A stretch of 64,000 bases of DNA, taken from Actinosynnema sp042752395 (lineage in GTDB: Bacteria > Actinomycetota > Actinomycetes > Mycobacteriales > Pseudonocardiaceae). Numbering within the stretch: position 1 is the stretch's first letter; every line of letters starts with the position of its first letter. The DNA lies in the NCBI RefSeq assembly GCF_042752395.1, contig NZ_JBHYXZ010000034.1, positions 1-64,000 of the forward strand. The letters are read 5' to 3'. The position numbers were made by a program, and so were the translations under genes. Shown here in pieces: positions 51,516 through 60,875 of the stretch. The notes beneath the pieces are model-generated. The model was not told the origin of the DNA and ran no database searches. It saw only the letters and a list, made by a program, of their open reading frames with translations.

Positions 51516-51962
51516 TCACAAACGCGGTCGCGGACTCCGCCGCAGCCACCAGACCAGCGGCAACAGCACCGCCCACACCGCGAGCAGGAACGTGCCGATC
51601 GGCAGGAGCGCCAGCACGGCGGTCCGCCCGGCGACCCGCGCCACCTCGGGGTCGGCCGTGTCGTACTCGACCCGCACCAGCTGGCCCGGCTCCAGGCCCT
51701 CCGGGTAGAGCAGGCCCTGCGACGGGCTCACCACCGCGCCGTCCTCGGTGGCGAAGCGCACGACCGTGCGCTGGAAGGAGACGGACACCACTTCGGCGGT
51801 CGCCTTGCCGAGCCGCTTCCCGATCATCAGGTCGTCCCGCCAGCACGCCGCGAGCAGGATCACGCCGATGAGCGTCACCACCGCGCCCAGCAGCACCAAC
51901 GCCCGGCTGACCAGCAGCCGGACCCTGGGGCGCGCACCTGTCCGCACTGCGTCGTCCACCAC
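51516..51962 (-). CDS. DUF3592-type membrane protein
   Basis: 148 residues with two membrane segments (about 18-42 and 112-138) and a small extracytoplasmic beta-rich domain between them (VVRFATEDGAVVSPSQGL, QLVRVEYDTADPEVAR), as in DUF3592. Function unknown. GTG at 51962 is 8 nt after TAGACT. It is divergent from menF over 64 bp. Confidence 0.75.
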   Translation of the reverse strand: MVDDAVRTGARPRVRLLVSRALVLLGAVVTLIGVILLAACWRDDLMIGKRLGKATAEVVSVSFQRTVVRFATEDGAVVSPSQGLLYPEGLEPGQLVRVEYDTADPEVARVAGRTAVLALLPIGTFLLAVWAVLLPLVWWLRRSPRPRL

Positions 51963-52026
51963 AAACCAGGAGTCTAGGGCGGCCCTAACCGCCGGATCTC
52001 AGCGACGAGTCCATACCCTCGACGGC

Positions 52027-53256
52027 GTGACCTCAGCTCCTGCCTCGCGGACCCGACCACGGCTGCGCGTGCACACCAGGCGCGTCGCGGGCGACGACCT
52101 GCTGGGCACGCTCCCCGCGCCGACCGGCGCGCTGAGCTGGGTGCGCGACGGAACGGGCCTGGTCGGGTGGGGTGAGGCGGCCCGGTTCGAGGTGTCGGGG
52201 CCGGACCGGTTCGCCGCCGCCGACCGGTGGTGGCGCGAGTTCACCGAGGGCCTCGTGGTGGACGACGGGCTCGGTGTGCCCGGCACGGGACCGGTGGCGT
52301 TCGTCAGCATGGCCTTCTCCGACCGCCCCGGGCACTCGGTGCTGATCGTGCCGGAGGTCGTGGTGGGCAGGCGCAACGGCCACAGCTGGCTGACCACGGT
52401 CGGCGACCCCGGCACGCGGCGGGTCGAGCCCGTGCGCAAGCCGTCCGAGGTGCGTTACGGCGACGGCCGGTTCTCCGTCACCGCGTACCGCGAGGCCGTG
52501 CGCGCGGCGGTGGCGCGGATGCGGGAGGGCGAGCTGGAGAAGGTGGTGCTCGCGCACGACCTGCTCGCGGTCGCCGACACGGGCATCGACCACCGGTTCG
52601 TGCTCGACGGCCTGGCCCGCCGGTACCCCGAGTGCTGGGTGTACGCGGTCGACGGGCTGATCGGGGCCACGCCCGAGCTGCTGCTGCGGCGCAGCGGGTC
52701 CGTGGTCGACTCGCGCGTGCTCGCCGGCACGACGTGGCCGCACGACGGGATGTCGGACGACGAGCTGGCCGCCGCGCTGCTGTCGTCGGGCAAGAACCGG
52801 GGCGAGCACGAGTACGCGGTGGCGTCGCTGGTGGACACGCTGCGGCCGTTCTGCTCGGCCCTGTCGGTGGAGGGGCCGTCGGTGCTGCGGCTGCCGAACG
52901 TCTCGCACCTGTCCAGCGACGTCATCGGCACGCTGCGCGGCACGCCGTCGCTGCTCGCGCTCGGCGAGGCGCTGCACCCCACGGCGGCCGTCGGCGGCAC
53001 ACCGCGCGCCGACGCCGTGGCCATGATCGAGGAGCTGGAGGGCATGGACCGCGGCCGCTACTCCGGCCCGGTCGGCTGGATCGACGGCAACGGCGACGGC
53101 GAGCTGGGGATCGCGTTGCGCTGCGCCCAGGTGGAGGGCCGCACGGCCCGGCTGTTCGCGGGCTGCGGCCTGGTCGCCGAATCGGACCCGGACTCGGAGG
53201 TCCGGGAGGCGCACGCCAAGATGCTGCCGTTCCGCGAGGCCCTGGAAGGTCTGTGA
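52027..53256 (+). CDS. menF: Isochorismate synthase
   Basis: 409 residues, chorismate-binding family. The catalytic C-terminal half has LEKVVLAHDLL, IGATPELLLRR, SRVLAGTTWP, HLSSDVIGTL, HPTAAVGGTPR, GRYSGPVGW and the final FAGCGLVAESDPDSE. It converts chorismate to isochorismate, the first step of menaquinone synthesis; siderophore isochorismate synthase is an alternative, but menD, menB, menE and menA follow within 11 kb. GTG at 52027 lies 7 nt after TACCCT, so it is probably leaderless. Confidence 0.92.
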   Translation: MTSAPASRTRPRLRVHTRRVAGDDLLGTLPAPTGALSWVRDGTGLVGWGEAARFEVSGPDRFAAADRWWREFTEGLVVDDGLGVPGTGPVAFVSMAFSDRPGHSVLIVPEVVVGRRNGHSWLTTVGDPGTRRVEPVRKPSEVRYGDGRFSVTAYREAVRAAVARMREGELEKVVLAHDLLAVADTGIDHRFVLDGLARRYPECWVYAVDGLIGATPELLLRRSGSVVDSRVLAGTTWPHDGMSDDELAAALLSSGKNRGEHEYAVASLVDTLRPFCSALSVEGPSVLRLPNVSHLSSDVIGTLRGTPSLLALGEALHPTAAVGGTPRADAVAMIEELEGMDRGRYSGPVGWIDGNGDGELGIALRCAQVEGRTARLFAGCGLVAESDPDSEVREAHAKMLPFREALEGL

Positions 53257-53261
53257 CGGCC
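53229..53261 (+). repeat. menF 3' end, copied at 53700 and 54010
   Basis: The last 30 bases of menF (GTTCCGCGAGGCCCTGGAAG and onward through TGACGGCC) recur exactly at 54010-54042 and with a few changes at 53702-53733. The extra copies are remnants carried along when the DUF397 unit was duplicated. Confidence 0.85.
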
Positions 53262-53672
53262 TCAGCCGGACCGCCACTCGACGCACGCAGGCCGCCGCCG
53301 GGTCAGGATGAGCTGATCCACGGCGGCGCAGACCTCATCCAACGAGACCTCCGCGCCCGGCGGGACCGCCGCCTCGTGGCCGGACCAGGTCCAGTAGCTC
53401 GCCCAGTCGTCGTTCGTGCCGTTGACCGGCACGAACTCGCCGTCGCCCTCGTACCACACGAGCGCGCCGACCTCCCCCCGGACGCCTGCCACCAGGGTCG
53501 GAGAGGATTCGTCCCCGCCGACCTGGAAGTGCCACACGAGCCCGCCTTCGGAGGGTTCGCCGCTCGCCGCCCCCACCGCCCGCAGCGCGGCGACCACCGC
53601 TGTCGCGTCGCCCAGTTCGAGCACGTTGACCTGATCACGTCCAGCCAGGACGGACTGCCCGGGTGCGGTCAT
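53262..53672 (-). CDS. Imm1 family immunity-like protein
   Basis: 136 residues. The pattern GALVWYEGDGEFVPVNGTNDDW, PPGAEVSLDEVCAAVDQLI and the ending RRPACVEWR matches the Imm1 family, cytoplasmic proteins that protect against polymorphic toxins with deaminase or nuclease tips. No toxin gene is in the window, so it is an orphan immunity gene or an unrelated relative. ATG at 53672. It sits between menF and a DUF397 gene copy. Confidence 0.65.
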   Translation of the reverse strand: MTAPGQSVLAGRDQVNVLELGDATAVVAALRAVGAASGEPSEGGLVWHFQVGGDESSPTLVAGVRGEVGALVWYEGDGEFVPVNGTNDDWASYWTWSGHEAAVPPGAEVSLDEVCAAVDQLILTRRRPACVEWRSG

Positions 53673-53701
53673 GCTTGATGGCCGCCTCTCGTCCGCCGGC
53701 C

Positions 53702-53733
53702 GTTCCGCGAAGCCCTCGAAGGCATGTGACGGC
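53702..53733 (+). repeat. menF 3'-end remnant (diverged)
   Basis: A copy of the last bases of menF with several substitutions (GTTCCGCGAAGCCCTCGAAG). It directly follows the stop of the DUF397 copy on the opposite strand, as the real menF end would have in the ancestral arrangement. Confidence 0.75.
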
Positions 53734-53735
53734 CG

Positions 53736-53930
53736 CTACTCCGCCTTGAGATGCGCGAGGAAGCGGGACCACGCGGCGGAGCCAACCCACAACGAGCCAC
53801 CGCCGGCGTTCTTGGAGTCGCGCACGCCGACACCGTGCCCGGGGGTGATGCGGCACTCGACGCACGCGTCGCTACCGCCGGCGCTGTGGCTGCTCTTGAA
53901 CCAGCCCGTGTCACGCGGGGCGTTCGGCAT
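53736..53930 (-). CDS. DUF397 protein, duplicate copy
   Basis: 64 residues, 53 identical to the protein at 54045-54239 by hand count. DUF397 proteins are small partners of XRE-type regulators in actinomycetes (BldB/WhiJ-type systems); TGWFKSSHSAGGSDACVECR and GVGVRDSKNAGG are the typical motifs. ATG at 53930 follows AGGAGG. The 50 bases upstream duplicate the 3' end of the XRE gene, so this copy has lost its regulator. Confidence 0.85.
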   Translation of the reverse strand: MPNAPRDTGWFKSSHSAGGSDACVECRITPGHGVGVRDSKNAGGGSLWVGSAAWSRFLAHLKAE

Positions 53931-53985
53931 GGTCGTCCTCCTGTAGCCGCCGGCGGATCAACCCGATCGTATTTCGATCGACGAC
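53931..53985 (-). repeat. XRE gene 3'-end remnant
   Basis: Matches 54240-54294, the coding end of the XRE regulator, nearly base for base until about 53981, then diverges. With the DUF397 copy and the menF end fragment at 54010 it defines the duplicated segment of about 310 bp. Confidence 0.75.
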
Positions 53986-54009
53986 ATGGCAAGCCTCACG
54001 TCACCCGAC

Positions 54010-54042
54010 AGTTCCGCGAGGCCCTGGAAGGTCTGTGACGGC
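54010..54042 (+). repeat. menF 3'-end remnant (identical)
   Basis: 33 bases identical to 53229-53261. It follows the stop of the regulator-linked DUF397 gene and marks where menF originally ended next to that gene. Confidence 0.85.
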
Positions 54043-54044
54043 CG

Positions 54045-54239
54045 CTACTCCGCCTTGAGATGCGCGAGGAAGCGGGACCAGGCGGTGGAGTCGACCGACA
54101 GTGAGCCACCGCCGGGGTTCTTGGAGTCGCGCACGCCGACGCCGTGGTCGGCGGTGATGCGGCACTCGACGCAGTCGTCGCTGGCGGGGGCGCTGTAGGT
54201 GCTCTTGAACCAGCCCGTGTCACGCGGGGCGTTCGGCAT
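54045..54239 (-). CDS. DUF397 protein (regulator-linked copy)
   Basis: 64 residues with TGWFKSTYSAPASDDCVECR and GVGVRDSKNPGG, the DUF397 pattern. ATG at 54239 follows AGGAGG. It overlaps the 3' end of the XRE gene by 20 nt, so the two are translated together. Such pairs act as regulator and small antagonist or cofactor in development and antibiotic control in streptomycetes. Confidence 0.88.
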   Translation of the reverse strand: MPNAPRDTGWFKSTYSAPASDDCVECRITADHGVGVRDSKNPGGGSLSVDSTAWSRFLAHLKAE

Positions 54240-55119
54240 GGTCGTCCTCCTGTAGCCGCCGGCGGATCAACTCGATCGTATCCGCGTGGCCACGGGCGAG
54301 TTCCTGCACTTTCCTGAACGCCCGCAACAGGTTCGCCGTGTCGACCGGCTCGTCGAAGTAGCTGGACGGCCCGTAGATCGTGGGTGTGAAGGCGACGCTG
54401 GGAGCGGTGCCGTCGAAGTCCAGCACGATGACGCCGGCGCTGGGGACGGGGTTGCGCAGGTCGCCCGGCCTCAGCACCTGGACGGTCAGGTCCGGGTGCT
54501 GCCCGGTGAGGCGGAGCAGGTGTTCGAGCTGCTCCCGCCTGACTTCCGGGTTTGCACCGAAGCAGTCCAACGCGTCCTCGGTGAACACGAATTCGAGCTT
54601 CTTCGGCCGATTCGACTCCAGGATCTTGACTTGCCGGTCGCGGCGGAAGGTGTAGCGACCTTCGACGCCCGCCTCCGAAGACTCCCAGAACACACCGTCA
54701 CCGGCGCTCATCCCGGAACGGATGTACCCGGGAGCCTGGAGGAGACCGGGCACCACGCCAGGCTGGTAGCAGTGGATCGCGGTGGCGTCGGCCTCCATGT
54801 CGGCCAGCCGTTGGAACGAGCCGGGCAGGGTGTCGGTGTACGGCGGGATGTCCTTGGCGCTTCGGCGCAGGCGCTTGCGGGCCCGCGCGCCCAGTTCCAG
54901 CGCGGTCGCGCGTTCCGCGCCGTGCACGTCGAGGAAGTCGAGCACCCGCGCGAGCTGGTCGGTGCTGAGCGTCGCCGTGCCGTCCTCGACCTTGCTGATC
55001 CGCGAATCGCTCACCCCGAGGCTCGCGGCGACCTCCGCCTGGGACGCGCCGCGCGAGCCGCGGTAGCGCTTGAGCGACAGGCCGAGCTGCCGTCGTTCCA
55101 CGGTCTGACGAGCGCGCAT
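54220..55119 (-). CDS. XRE family regulator with DUF5753 domain
   Basis: 299 residues. HTH at about 12-65 (RGSRGASQAEVAASLGVSDSRISKVEDG), then the DUF5753 effector domain typical of actinomycete regulators paired with DUF397 (YQPGVVPGLLQAPGYIR, RQVKILESNRPKKLEFVFTEDAL). ATG at 55119 follows GGAGG. It probably controls itself and the divergent small gene at 55241. It lies in the same class as the many XRE/DUF397 loci of streptomycetes. Confidence 0.9.
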   Translation of the reverse strand: MRARQTVERRQLGLSLKRYRGSRGASQAEVAASLGVSDSRISKVEDGTATLSTDQLARVLDFLDVHGAERATALELGARARKRLRRSAKDIPPYTDTLPGSFQRLADMEADATAIHCYQPGVVPGLLQAPGYIRSGMSAGDGVFWESSEAGVEGRYTFRRDRQVKILESNRPKKLEFVFTEDALDCFGANPEVRREQLEHLLRLTGQHPDLTVQVLRPGDLRNPVPSAGVIVLDFDGTAPSVAFTPTIYGPSSYFDEPVDTANLLRAFRKVQELARGHADTIELIRRRLQEDDHAERPA

Positions 55120-55240
55120 CGGCGGCCTCCGAGTGGTCTACCCGATCGAGGGAGTGCGTAAGGGGAACTTTCACCATAACGTGTCCCCTCACACATCGTA
55201 GCGGACGGCTACTGTGCGTAGACGCAACGGGAGGACGGGC

Positions 55241-55447
55241 GTGATCACTGCGGGCGGGACCGACGTGGAGGCGTGGGTCAGGGTGGACGACGAGTGCGAC
55301 ATCGTCTGCGAGGTGGACCGGGACGAGGTGCAGTTCCGGTTCGGCGGGACGCGGTCGTTCGCCCTGGAGCTGATCTTCACCGAACGCGGGCTGGAGAACC
55401 TGAGCCGGATCAGCGCGGACGCGTTGCGGCGGTTGCGGGAGCGCTGA
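55241..55447 (+). CDS. Small acidic hypothetical protein
   Basis: 68 residues, not recognised: EAWVRVDDECDIVCEVDRDEVQFRFGG looks like a short beta sheet, and LENLSRISADALRRLRER a helix. The GTG at 55241 follows GGGAGG; an earlier GTG at 55214 lacks such a site. It is divergent from the XRE gene, the classic position of a third member of XRE/DUF397 loci. Confidence 0.6.
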   Translation: MITAGGTDVEAWVRVDDECDIVCEVDRDEVQFRFGGTRSFALELIFTERGLENLSRISADALRRLRER

Positions 55448-55454
55448 ACGACAA

Positions 55455-55482
55455 CGGGGCCGCCCCCGGAGGGACGGCCCCG
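55455..55482. terminator. Hairpin between convergent genes
   Basis: CGGGGCCG (55455-55462) pairs with CGGCCCCG (55475-55482), with CCC and GGG extending the stem after a small bulge. It lies 8 nt after one stop and 17 nt before the other. Confidence 0.55.
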
Positions 55483-55498
55483 CCGCACGGCGACGCGA

Positions 55499-56992
55499 TC
55501 AGTGGTGGTGCTGCGCCAGCAGCTCGCGCGTCTCCTGGATCTTCTTGAACGACTTCGGCTCGGCCGGCGCGGACCGCGCCGCGAACCCGGTCGAGCCCGG
55601 CGCGGCGGCCGGCTTGCCCGGCGTGAACAGCCAGGTCTGGAACAGCTCGTCGAGCTGCTTGCCGGACAGCCGCTCGGCGAACGCGATGAACTCCTCCGTC
55701 GTCGCGTCACCGTTGCGCTTGGCCTGCGGCCACTCCTTGAGCAGCCGGAAGAACGCCTCGTCGCCGATCTCGGCCCGCAACGCGTGCACGGTCAGCGCAC
55801 CGCGGTCGTACACGGCGCTGTGGAACTGGTTCGCCGCGCCCGGGTCGCCGGGCAGGACCTGCCAGAACTCGCTGTCGGCCGGGTACAGCGAGTAGACGTA
55901 GTCCGAGTTCTCCTGGACGGTGCCCTCGCCGACCTGCTCCGACCACAGCCACTCGGCGTAGCTCGCGAAGCCCTCGTTCAGCCAGATGTCCCGCCAACCG
56001 TGCACGGACACCGAGTCGCCGTACCACTGGTGCGCGATCTCGTGCGCCACCACGTAGGTGTTGGAGCCGCGGCGGAAGAAGCCGGCGTCGTAGGTCGGCC
56101 GGGTCTGGTTCTCCAGCGCGAAGCCGATGCCCGGCGTCGCCACGCCCCCCTGCGCCTCGAACGGGTAGGGGCCGAACTGCGTCTCCAGGAACTCCGTCAC
56201 CTCGGGCGTGCGCTCGATGCTCGCCACCGACGCGCCGTAGTCGTCGCCCAGCCGCTCGGAGTAGGCGTTGAGCACCGGCTGGCCGTTCGGCGCGGTGGAC
56301 TGCCGGATCTCGAACTGGCCGATGGCGATGAACGCCAGGTAGGTGGCCTGCGGCTGGAGGCTGCGGTAACGCCACCGGGTCCAGCCGTTGATCTGCTGGG
56401 TGGTGCCGCCGAACAGGCCGTTGGAGAGCACCTCGACGCCGGTCGGCACGGCCACCGACACGTCGAACTTCGCCTTGTCGGTCGGGTGGTTGTTGCTCGG
56501 GAACCACCACGGCGCGATGTCGGGCTGGTCGATCGCGAGCGCGCCGTCCGGGGTGCGCTTCCACGCCGTGTAGCCGTCCACCGCGTGGCTCGACGGCACG
56601 TCGGAGTAGGTCACGACGACCGTCACGTCCGAGCCCTTGCGCAGCGTGCCGCGCGGGTCGACCACGAGTTCGCCGCCGTTCTGGGAGAACGCGGCCACCT
56701 TGTTGTTGACCCGGACCGAGCTGACCTTCAGCAGGAAGTCGAGGTTGAACCGGCTCAGGTCCTGGGTGGTTTTGGCCAGGATCGTCGTCGTGCCGGAAAG
56801 GTTGTCGTTCGCCGGCTGGTAGTTGAGCCTGATGTCGTAATGGGAAACGTCGTACCCGCCGTTGCCCGCATTCGGGTAGTACGGGTCGCCGATGCCCGGT
56901 GCACCCGGCTGTGCCGCCGTCGCCGTGCCGGCGAGGAGCAGCAAGGACGCCGCGGTGGCGGTACCGAGGGTCAGCTTCGCTCTCAAGGACAT
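55499..56992 (-). CDS. Secreted M1 family metallopeptidase
   Basis: 497 residues. A Sec signal peptide (about 1-26, ending ATAA) precedes the aminopeptidase N-like fold. GFALENQTR is the GxMEN-type substrate site, HEIAHQWYGDSV plus NEGFASY are the zinc site HExxH-x18-E. It lacks the long C-terminal domain of PepN, so it resembles the compact secreted M1 enzymes of actinomycetes. It ends in HHH. ATG at 56992; the ribosome-binding site is weak. Confidence 0.9.
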   Translation of the reverse strand: MSLRAKLTLGTATAASLLLLAGTATAAQPGAPGIGDPYYPNAGNGGYDVSHYDIRLNYQPANDNLSGTTTILAKTTQDLSRFNLDFLLKVSSVRVNNKVAAFSQNGGELVVDPRGTLRKGSDVTVVVTYSDVPSSHAVDGYTAWKRTPDGALAIDQPDIAPWWFPSNNHPTDKAKFDVSVAVPTGVEVLSNGLFGGTTQQINGWTRWRYRSLQPQATYLAFIAIGQFEIRQSTAPNGQPVLNAYSERLGDDYGASVASIERTPEVTEFLETQFGPYPFEAQGGVATPGIGFALENQTRPTYDAGFFRRGSNTYVVAHEIAHQWYGDSVSVHGWRDIWLNEGFASYAEWLWSEQVGEGTVQENSDYVYSLYPADSEFWQVLPGDPGAANQFHSAVYDRGALTVHALRAEIGDEAFFRLLKEWPQAKRNGDATTEEFIAFAERLSGKQLDELFQTWLFTPGKPAAAPGSTGFAARSAPAEPKSFKKIQETRELLAQHHH

Positions 56993-57048
56993 GCGGCGAA
57001 GCTAGCCGCGACCGACGGCGGGCTGTACCCCCGACGGTAGGATTCCGC

Positions 57049-58671
57049 CTAATGGAATGAGCTGGACACGGCCGACTTCAACCGCGCGTGCAGATCGCGC
57101 AATTCGTGGCGTTCCGCCCGGATTTCCACCACGCGGATTCCGCTCGGCCGGTCGAGCGCGCGCCCCAACTCCTCGGCGGTGGCGACCGCGGTGTGCGGCA
57201 CGCGGTACGCCGCGCACAACGACGCGAGGTCCACGCCGTGCGGCGTGCCGAAGACCCGCTCGAACGTCGGCGCGTGCTCCTTCGCGCCCTGCTCCAGCAG
57301 CGCGAAGATGCCGCCGCCGTCGTCGTTGAGCACCACGACGGTCAGGTCGGGGCGCGGCTCGCCGGGACCGATGAGCAGGCCGTTGGCGTCGTGCAGGAAC
57401 GTGAGGTCGCCGATCAGCGCGAAGGTCGGGCCGCAGGCCAGCGCGATGCCCGCGGCCGTGGAGACGCTGCCGTCGATGCCCGCCACGCCCCGGTTGGCGT
57501 AGGTGCGCACGTCGCGGCGCGGCTCGGCGACCAGGTCCACGTCGCGGACCGGGTTGGAGGAGCCGAGGAACAGGTTCGCGCCGGACGGCAGCGCGGCGAC
57601 CAGGTCGCGGGCCACCCGCAGGCCGGTCGGCCAGGGCTCCCGCGCCAGCAGGTCGTCCACCACCTCGGCGACCGCCTTGTCCGCGTGCTGCCAGGCGGTG
57701 AGCCAGTCGTGGTCCACCTCGTGCTCGCCGAGGGCCAGGTCGGTGGACGTGTGCGTGGCCGCGAACTGCGGGTCGGGCCAGTCGGGCTCGTCGGACAGCA
57801 CGTGCACGACCGGGGTGCGGGCGATGAGCCGCAGCACGCCGCGGGAGAGCGTGACGCGGCCGACGACCACCACCGCCTGCGGGGTGAGGTGGTCGGGCAG
57901 GTCGCCCGCGTTGAGCAGCAGCGCGCCGTGGCGCAGGCCGTGCCCGGTCGGCTCGGCGATCACCGGCCAGCCGGCGCGCTCGGCCAGGTCGGACGGGTCG
58001 CGGTCGGTGTCGCCGACGAGCACGAGGGTGCGCGGGCCGAGGTGGTCGGCCGGGCTGGTCGCGGTGGTCGTGCGGCGGGTCGTGCGGGTCCACGGCACGT
58101 CGAACGGGCGGCCGTCCAGGGACTCGGGCCAGTCCTCGTCGCCACCGGGCACCAGCGGCTCGCGGAACGGGACGTTGACGTGCACCGGGCCTTGGTCGCG
58201 GGCGGTGGCCACGGCGCGGCACACCAGGGCGCGCCACAGGCCGTTCTGGCCGGCGCGGCGCTCGGCGATGGGGAACTGGAGCGTGTCCGTGCCGAAGATG
58301 CGCTGCTGGTCCACGGTCTGGCTCGCGCCGGTGCGGTGCAGCTCGACCGGGCGGTCCGCGGTGAGCGCGATGAGCGGGACGCCCGCGTGCCGGGCCTCCA
58401 GCACCGCGGGGTGCAGGTTCGCCACGGCGGTGCCCGAGGTGCAGGTGACGGCGGTGACCCCCGCGCCGCCCTTGGCCAGGCCCAGCGCCAGGAAGCCCGC
58501 GGTGCGCTCGTCCACCCGGACGTGCAGCGTGATCCGCCCGGCCGCGGCGGCGTCGTGCAGGGCGAACGACAGCGGTGCGTTGCGCGATCCGGGGCTCAGC
58601 ACGACGTGCCGGACGTCGTTGCGGATCAGCTCGTCGACGAGCACCCTGGCCTGCGCGGTGGACGGGTTCAC
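57049..58671 (-). CDS. menD: SEPHCHC synthase MenD
   Basis: 540 residues, thiamine-diphosphate enzyme joining isochorismate and 2-oxoglutarate. VVLSPGSRNAPLSFALH, HVRVDERTAGFLALGLAKG with the conserved Glu, CTSGTAVANLHPAVLEA, ASQTVDQQRIFG, and GDLTFLHDANGL (cofactor motif) are visible. GTG at 58671; a GACAAT box lies 6 nt upstream. It is divergent from menB over 94 bp. Confidence 0.95.
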   Translation of the reverse strand: MNPSTAQARVLVDELIRNDVRHVVLSPGSRNAPLSFALHDAAAAGRITLHVRVDERTAGFLALGLAKGGAGVTAVTCTSGTAVANLHPAVLEARHAGVPLIALTADRPVELHRTGASQTVDQQRIFGTDTLQFPIAERRAGQNGLWRALVCRAVATARDQGPVHVNVPFREPLVPGGDEDWPESLDGRPFDVPWTRTTRRTTTATSPADHLGPRTLVLVGDTDRDPSDLAERAGWPVIAEPTGHGLRHGALLLNAGDLPDHLTPQAVVVVGRVTLSRGVLRLIARTPVVHVLSDEPDWPDPQFAATHTSTDLALGEHEVDHDWLTAWQHADKAVAEVVDDLLAREPWPTGLRVARDLVAALPSGANLFLGSSNPVRDVDLVAEPRRDVRTYANRGVAGIDGSVSTAAGIALACGPTFALIGDLTFLHDANGLLIGPGEPRPDLTVVVLNDDGGGIFALLEQGAKEHAPTFERVFGTPHGVDLASLCAAYRVPHTAVATAEELGRALDRPSGIRVVEIRAERHELRDLHARLKSAVSSSFH

Positions 58672-58752
58672 CCGGCCATTGTCGCGCAGCGCCCGACCAG
58701 GTGATTCCGCGCGCCGGGCGGACCGGGGCCCGCTCACCGCGCGGAGCGGGCA

Positions 58753-58758
58753 TATTGT
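58753..58758 (+). promoter_or_regulatory. menB -10 box (leaderless start)
   Basis: TATTGT is exactly 7 nt before the GTG start of menB, the same spacing as in several other genes here. Confidence 0.5.
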
Positions 58759-58765
58759 CCCTGCC

Positions 58766-59677
<912 letters not shown>

Positions 59678-59683
59678 GCACCC

Positions 59684-60748
59684 ATGATCACGATCGACCG
59701 ACTGCGCGCCGCGTTGCGCGGCGAGGGCGACCCGGTGGCGACCCGGCCCGAGGCCCGGGTCCCGCTGCGGGGCTGGGAGACCGGGGCCGTGCTCGCGGTG
59801 GCGACCTCGGGCTCCACCGGCGAGCCGAAGACCGTGCTGCTCGGCGCGGACGCCCTGACCACGTCCGCCGAGCTGACCCACGCCCGCCTCGGCGGCCCCG
59901 GCACGTGGTTGCTCGCGCTGCCGACCACGCACATCGCGGGCATCCAGGTGCTCGTCCGGTCGGTCGTGGCGGGCACCGAGCCGGGGGTGATGGACCTCGC
60001 GCCGGGCTTCCGCGCGTCCGACTTCGCCGTCGCGGCGCGCCCGGTGCTGGCCCGGCCCGGCCCGCACTACACCGCGCTCGTGCCCACGCAGCTCGCCCGG
60101 CTGGTCGCGGCCGACGGGCCGGGCCTGGCCGCGGTGCGGCGGTTCGACGCCGTGCTGATCGGCGGCGCGGCCACCCCGCCCTCCGTGCTGCGGCGGGCGC
60201 GCGACCTCGGCGTCCGGGTGGTGACCACGTACGGCATGAGCGAGACGTCCGGCGGCTGCGTCTACGACGGGCTGGCGCTCGACGGCGTGCGCGTGCGGCT
60301 GGTGGACGGCCGGGTCGAGGTCGGCGGGCCGGTGCTCGCGCTCGGCTACCAGGGCGGCGAGCGGTTCGGCGAGTGGTTCCGCACCGGCGACCTGGGCCGG
60401 ATCCGCCCGGACGGCACGCTGGAGGTGCTGGGCCGCGCCGACGACGTGATCATCAGCGGTGGGGAGAACGTCGCGCCCCTCGCGGTCGAGCGGGCGCTGA
60501 CCGCGCAGGCGGGCGTGCGCGAGGCGTGCGTGGTGGGCCTGCCCGACCCCGAGTGGGGTCAAGTGGTGGCCGCGGCCGTGGTGCCGGAGGATCCGGGTGA
60601 CCCGCCCGACGCGGACGAGCTGTGCGCGGCGGTCGGCGAGGTGGTGGGGCGGTTCGCCATGCCGAAGCGGGTCGCGTTCGTGTCGGAACTGCCGCTGCGA
60701 GGTCCGGGCAAGGTGGACAGGAGAGCGGTCGCTAGCTCGTTTGGGTGA
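59684..60748 (+). CDS. menE: o-succinylbenzoate-CoA ligase MenE (short actinobacterial form)
   Basis: 354 residues, an acyl-CoA synthetase lacking most of the usual N-terminal subdomain, as in mycobacterial MenE. ATSGSTGEPKTVL is the P-loop, TTYGMSETSGGCVYDG the adenine motif, FRTGDLGRIRPDGTLEVLGRADDVIISGGENVAP the hinge, and GPGKVDRRAV holds the catalytic Lys. ATG at 59684. Confidence 0.93.
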   Translation: MITIDRLRAALRGEGDPVATRPEARVPLRGWETGAVLAVATSGSTGEPKTVLLGADALTTSAELTHARLGGPGTWLLALPTTHIAGIQVLVRSVVAGTEPGVMDLAPGFRASDFAVAARPVLARPGPHYTALVPTQLARLVAADGPGLAAVRRFDAVLIGGAATPPSVLRRARDLGVRVVTTYGMSETSGGCVYDGLALDGVRVRLVDGRVEVGGPVLALGYQGGERFGEWFRTGDLGRIRPDGTLEVLGRADDVIISGGENVAPLAVERALTAQAGVREACVVGLPDPEWGQVVAAAVVPEDPGDPPDADELCAAVGEVVGRFAMPKRVAFVSELPLRGPGKVDRRAVASSFG

Positions 60749-60776
60749 GTTTCTGTCGAGTTGTCAATCTTGTTGG

Positions 60777-60805
60777 TTGACAGGTAACCACACAGGCGAT
60801 TGGCT
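60777..60805 (+). promoter_or_regulatory. Promoter of the secreted SH3-like protein
   Basis: TTGACA (60777-60782), a perfect -35, is 17 nt from TTGGCT (60800-60805). The -35 forms part of an inverted repeat, TGTCAA with TTGACA nine nt apart (60762-60782), in an AT-rich patch. A regulator may bind there. Confidence 0.45.
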
Positions 60806-60875
60806 CGGCAGCGCCGGGACGCGCGGCCCTGCAGCGGTCCCCTCCGCACCGCGCGTCCGGACGAGGAGTGCTGCG

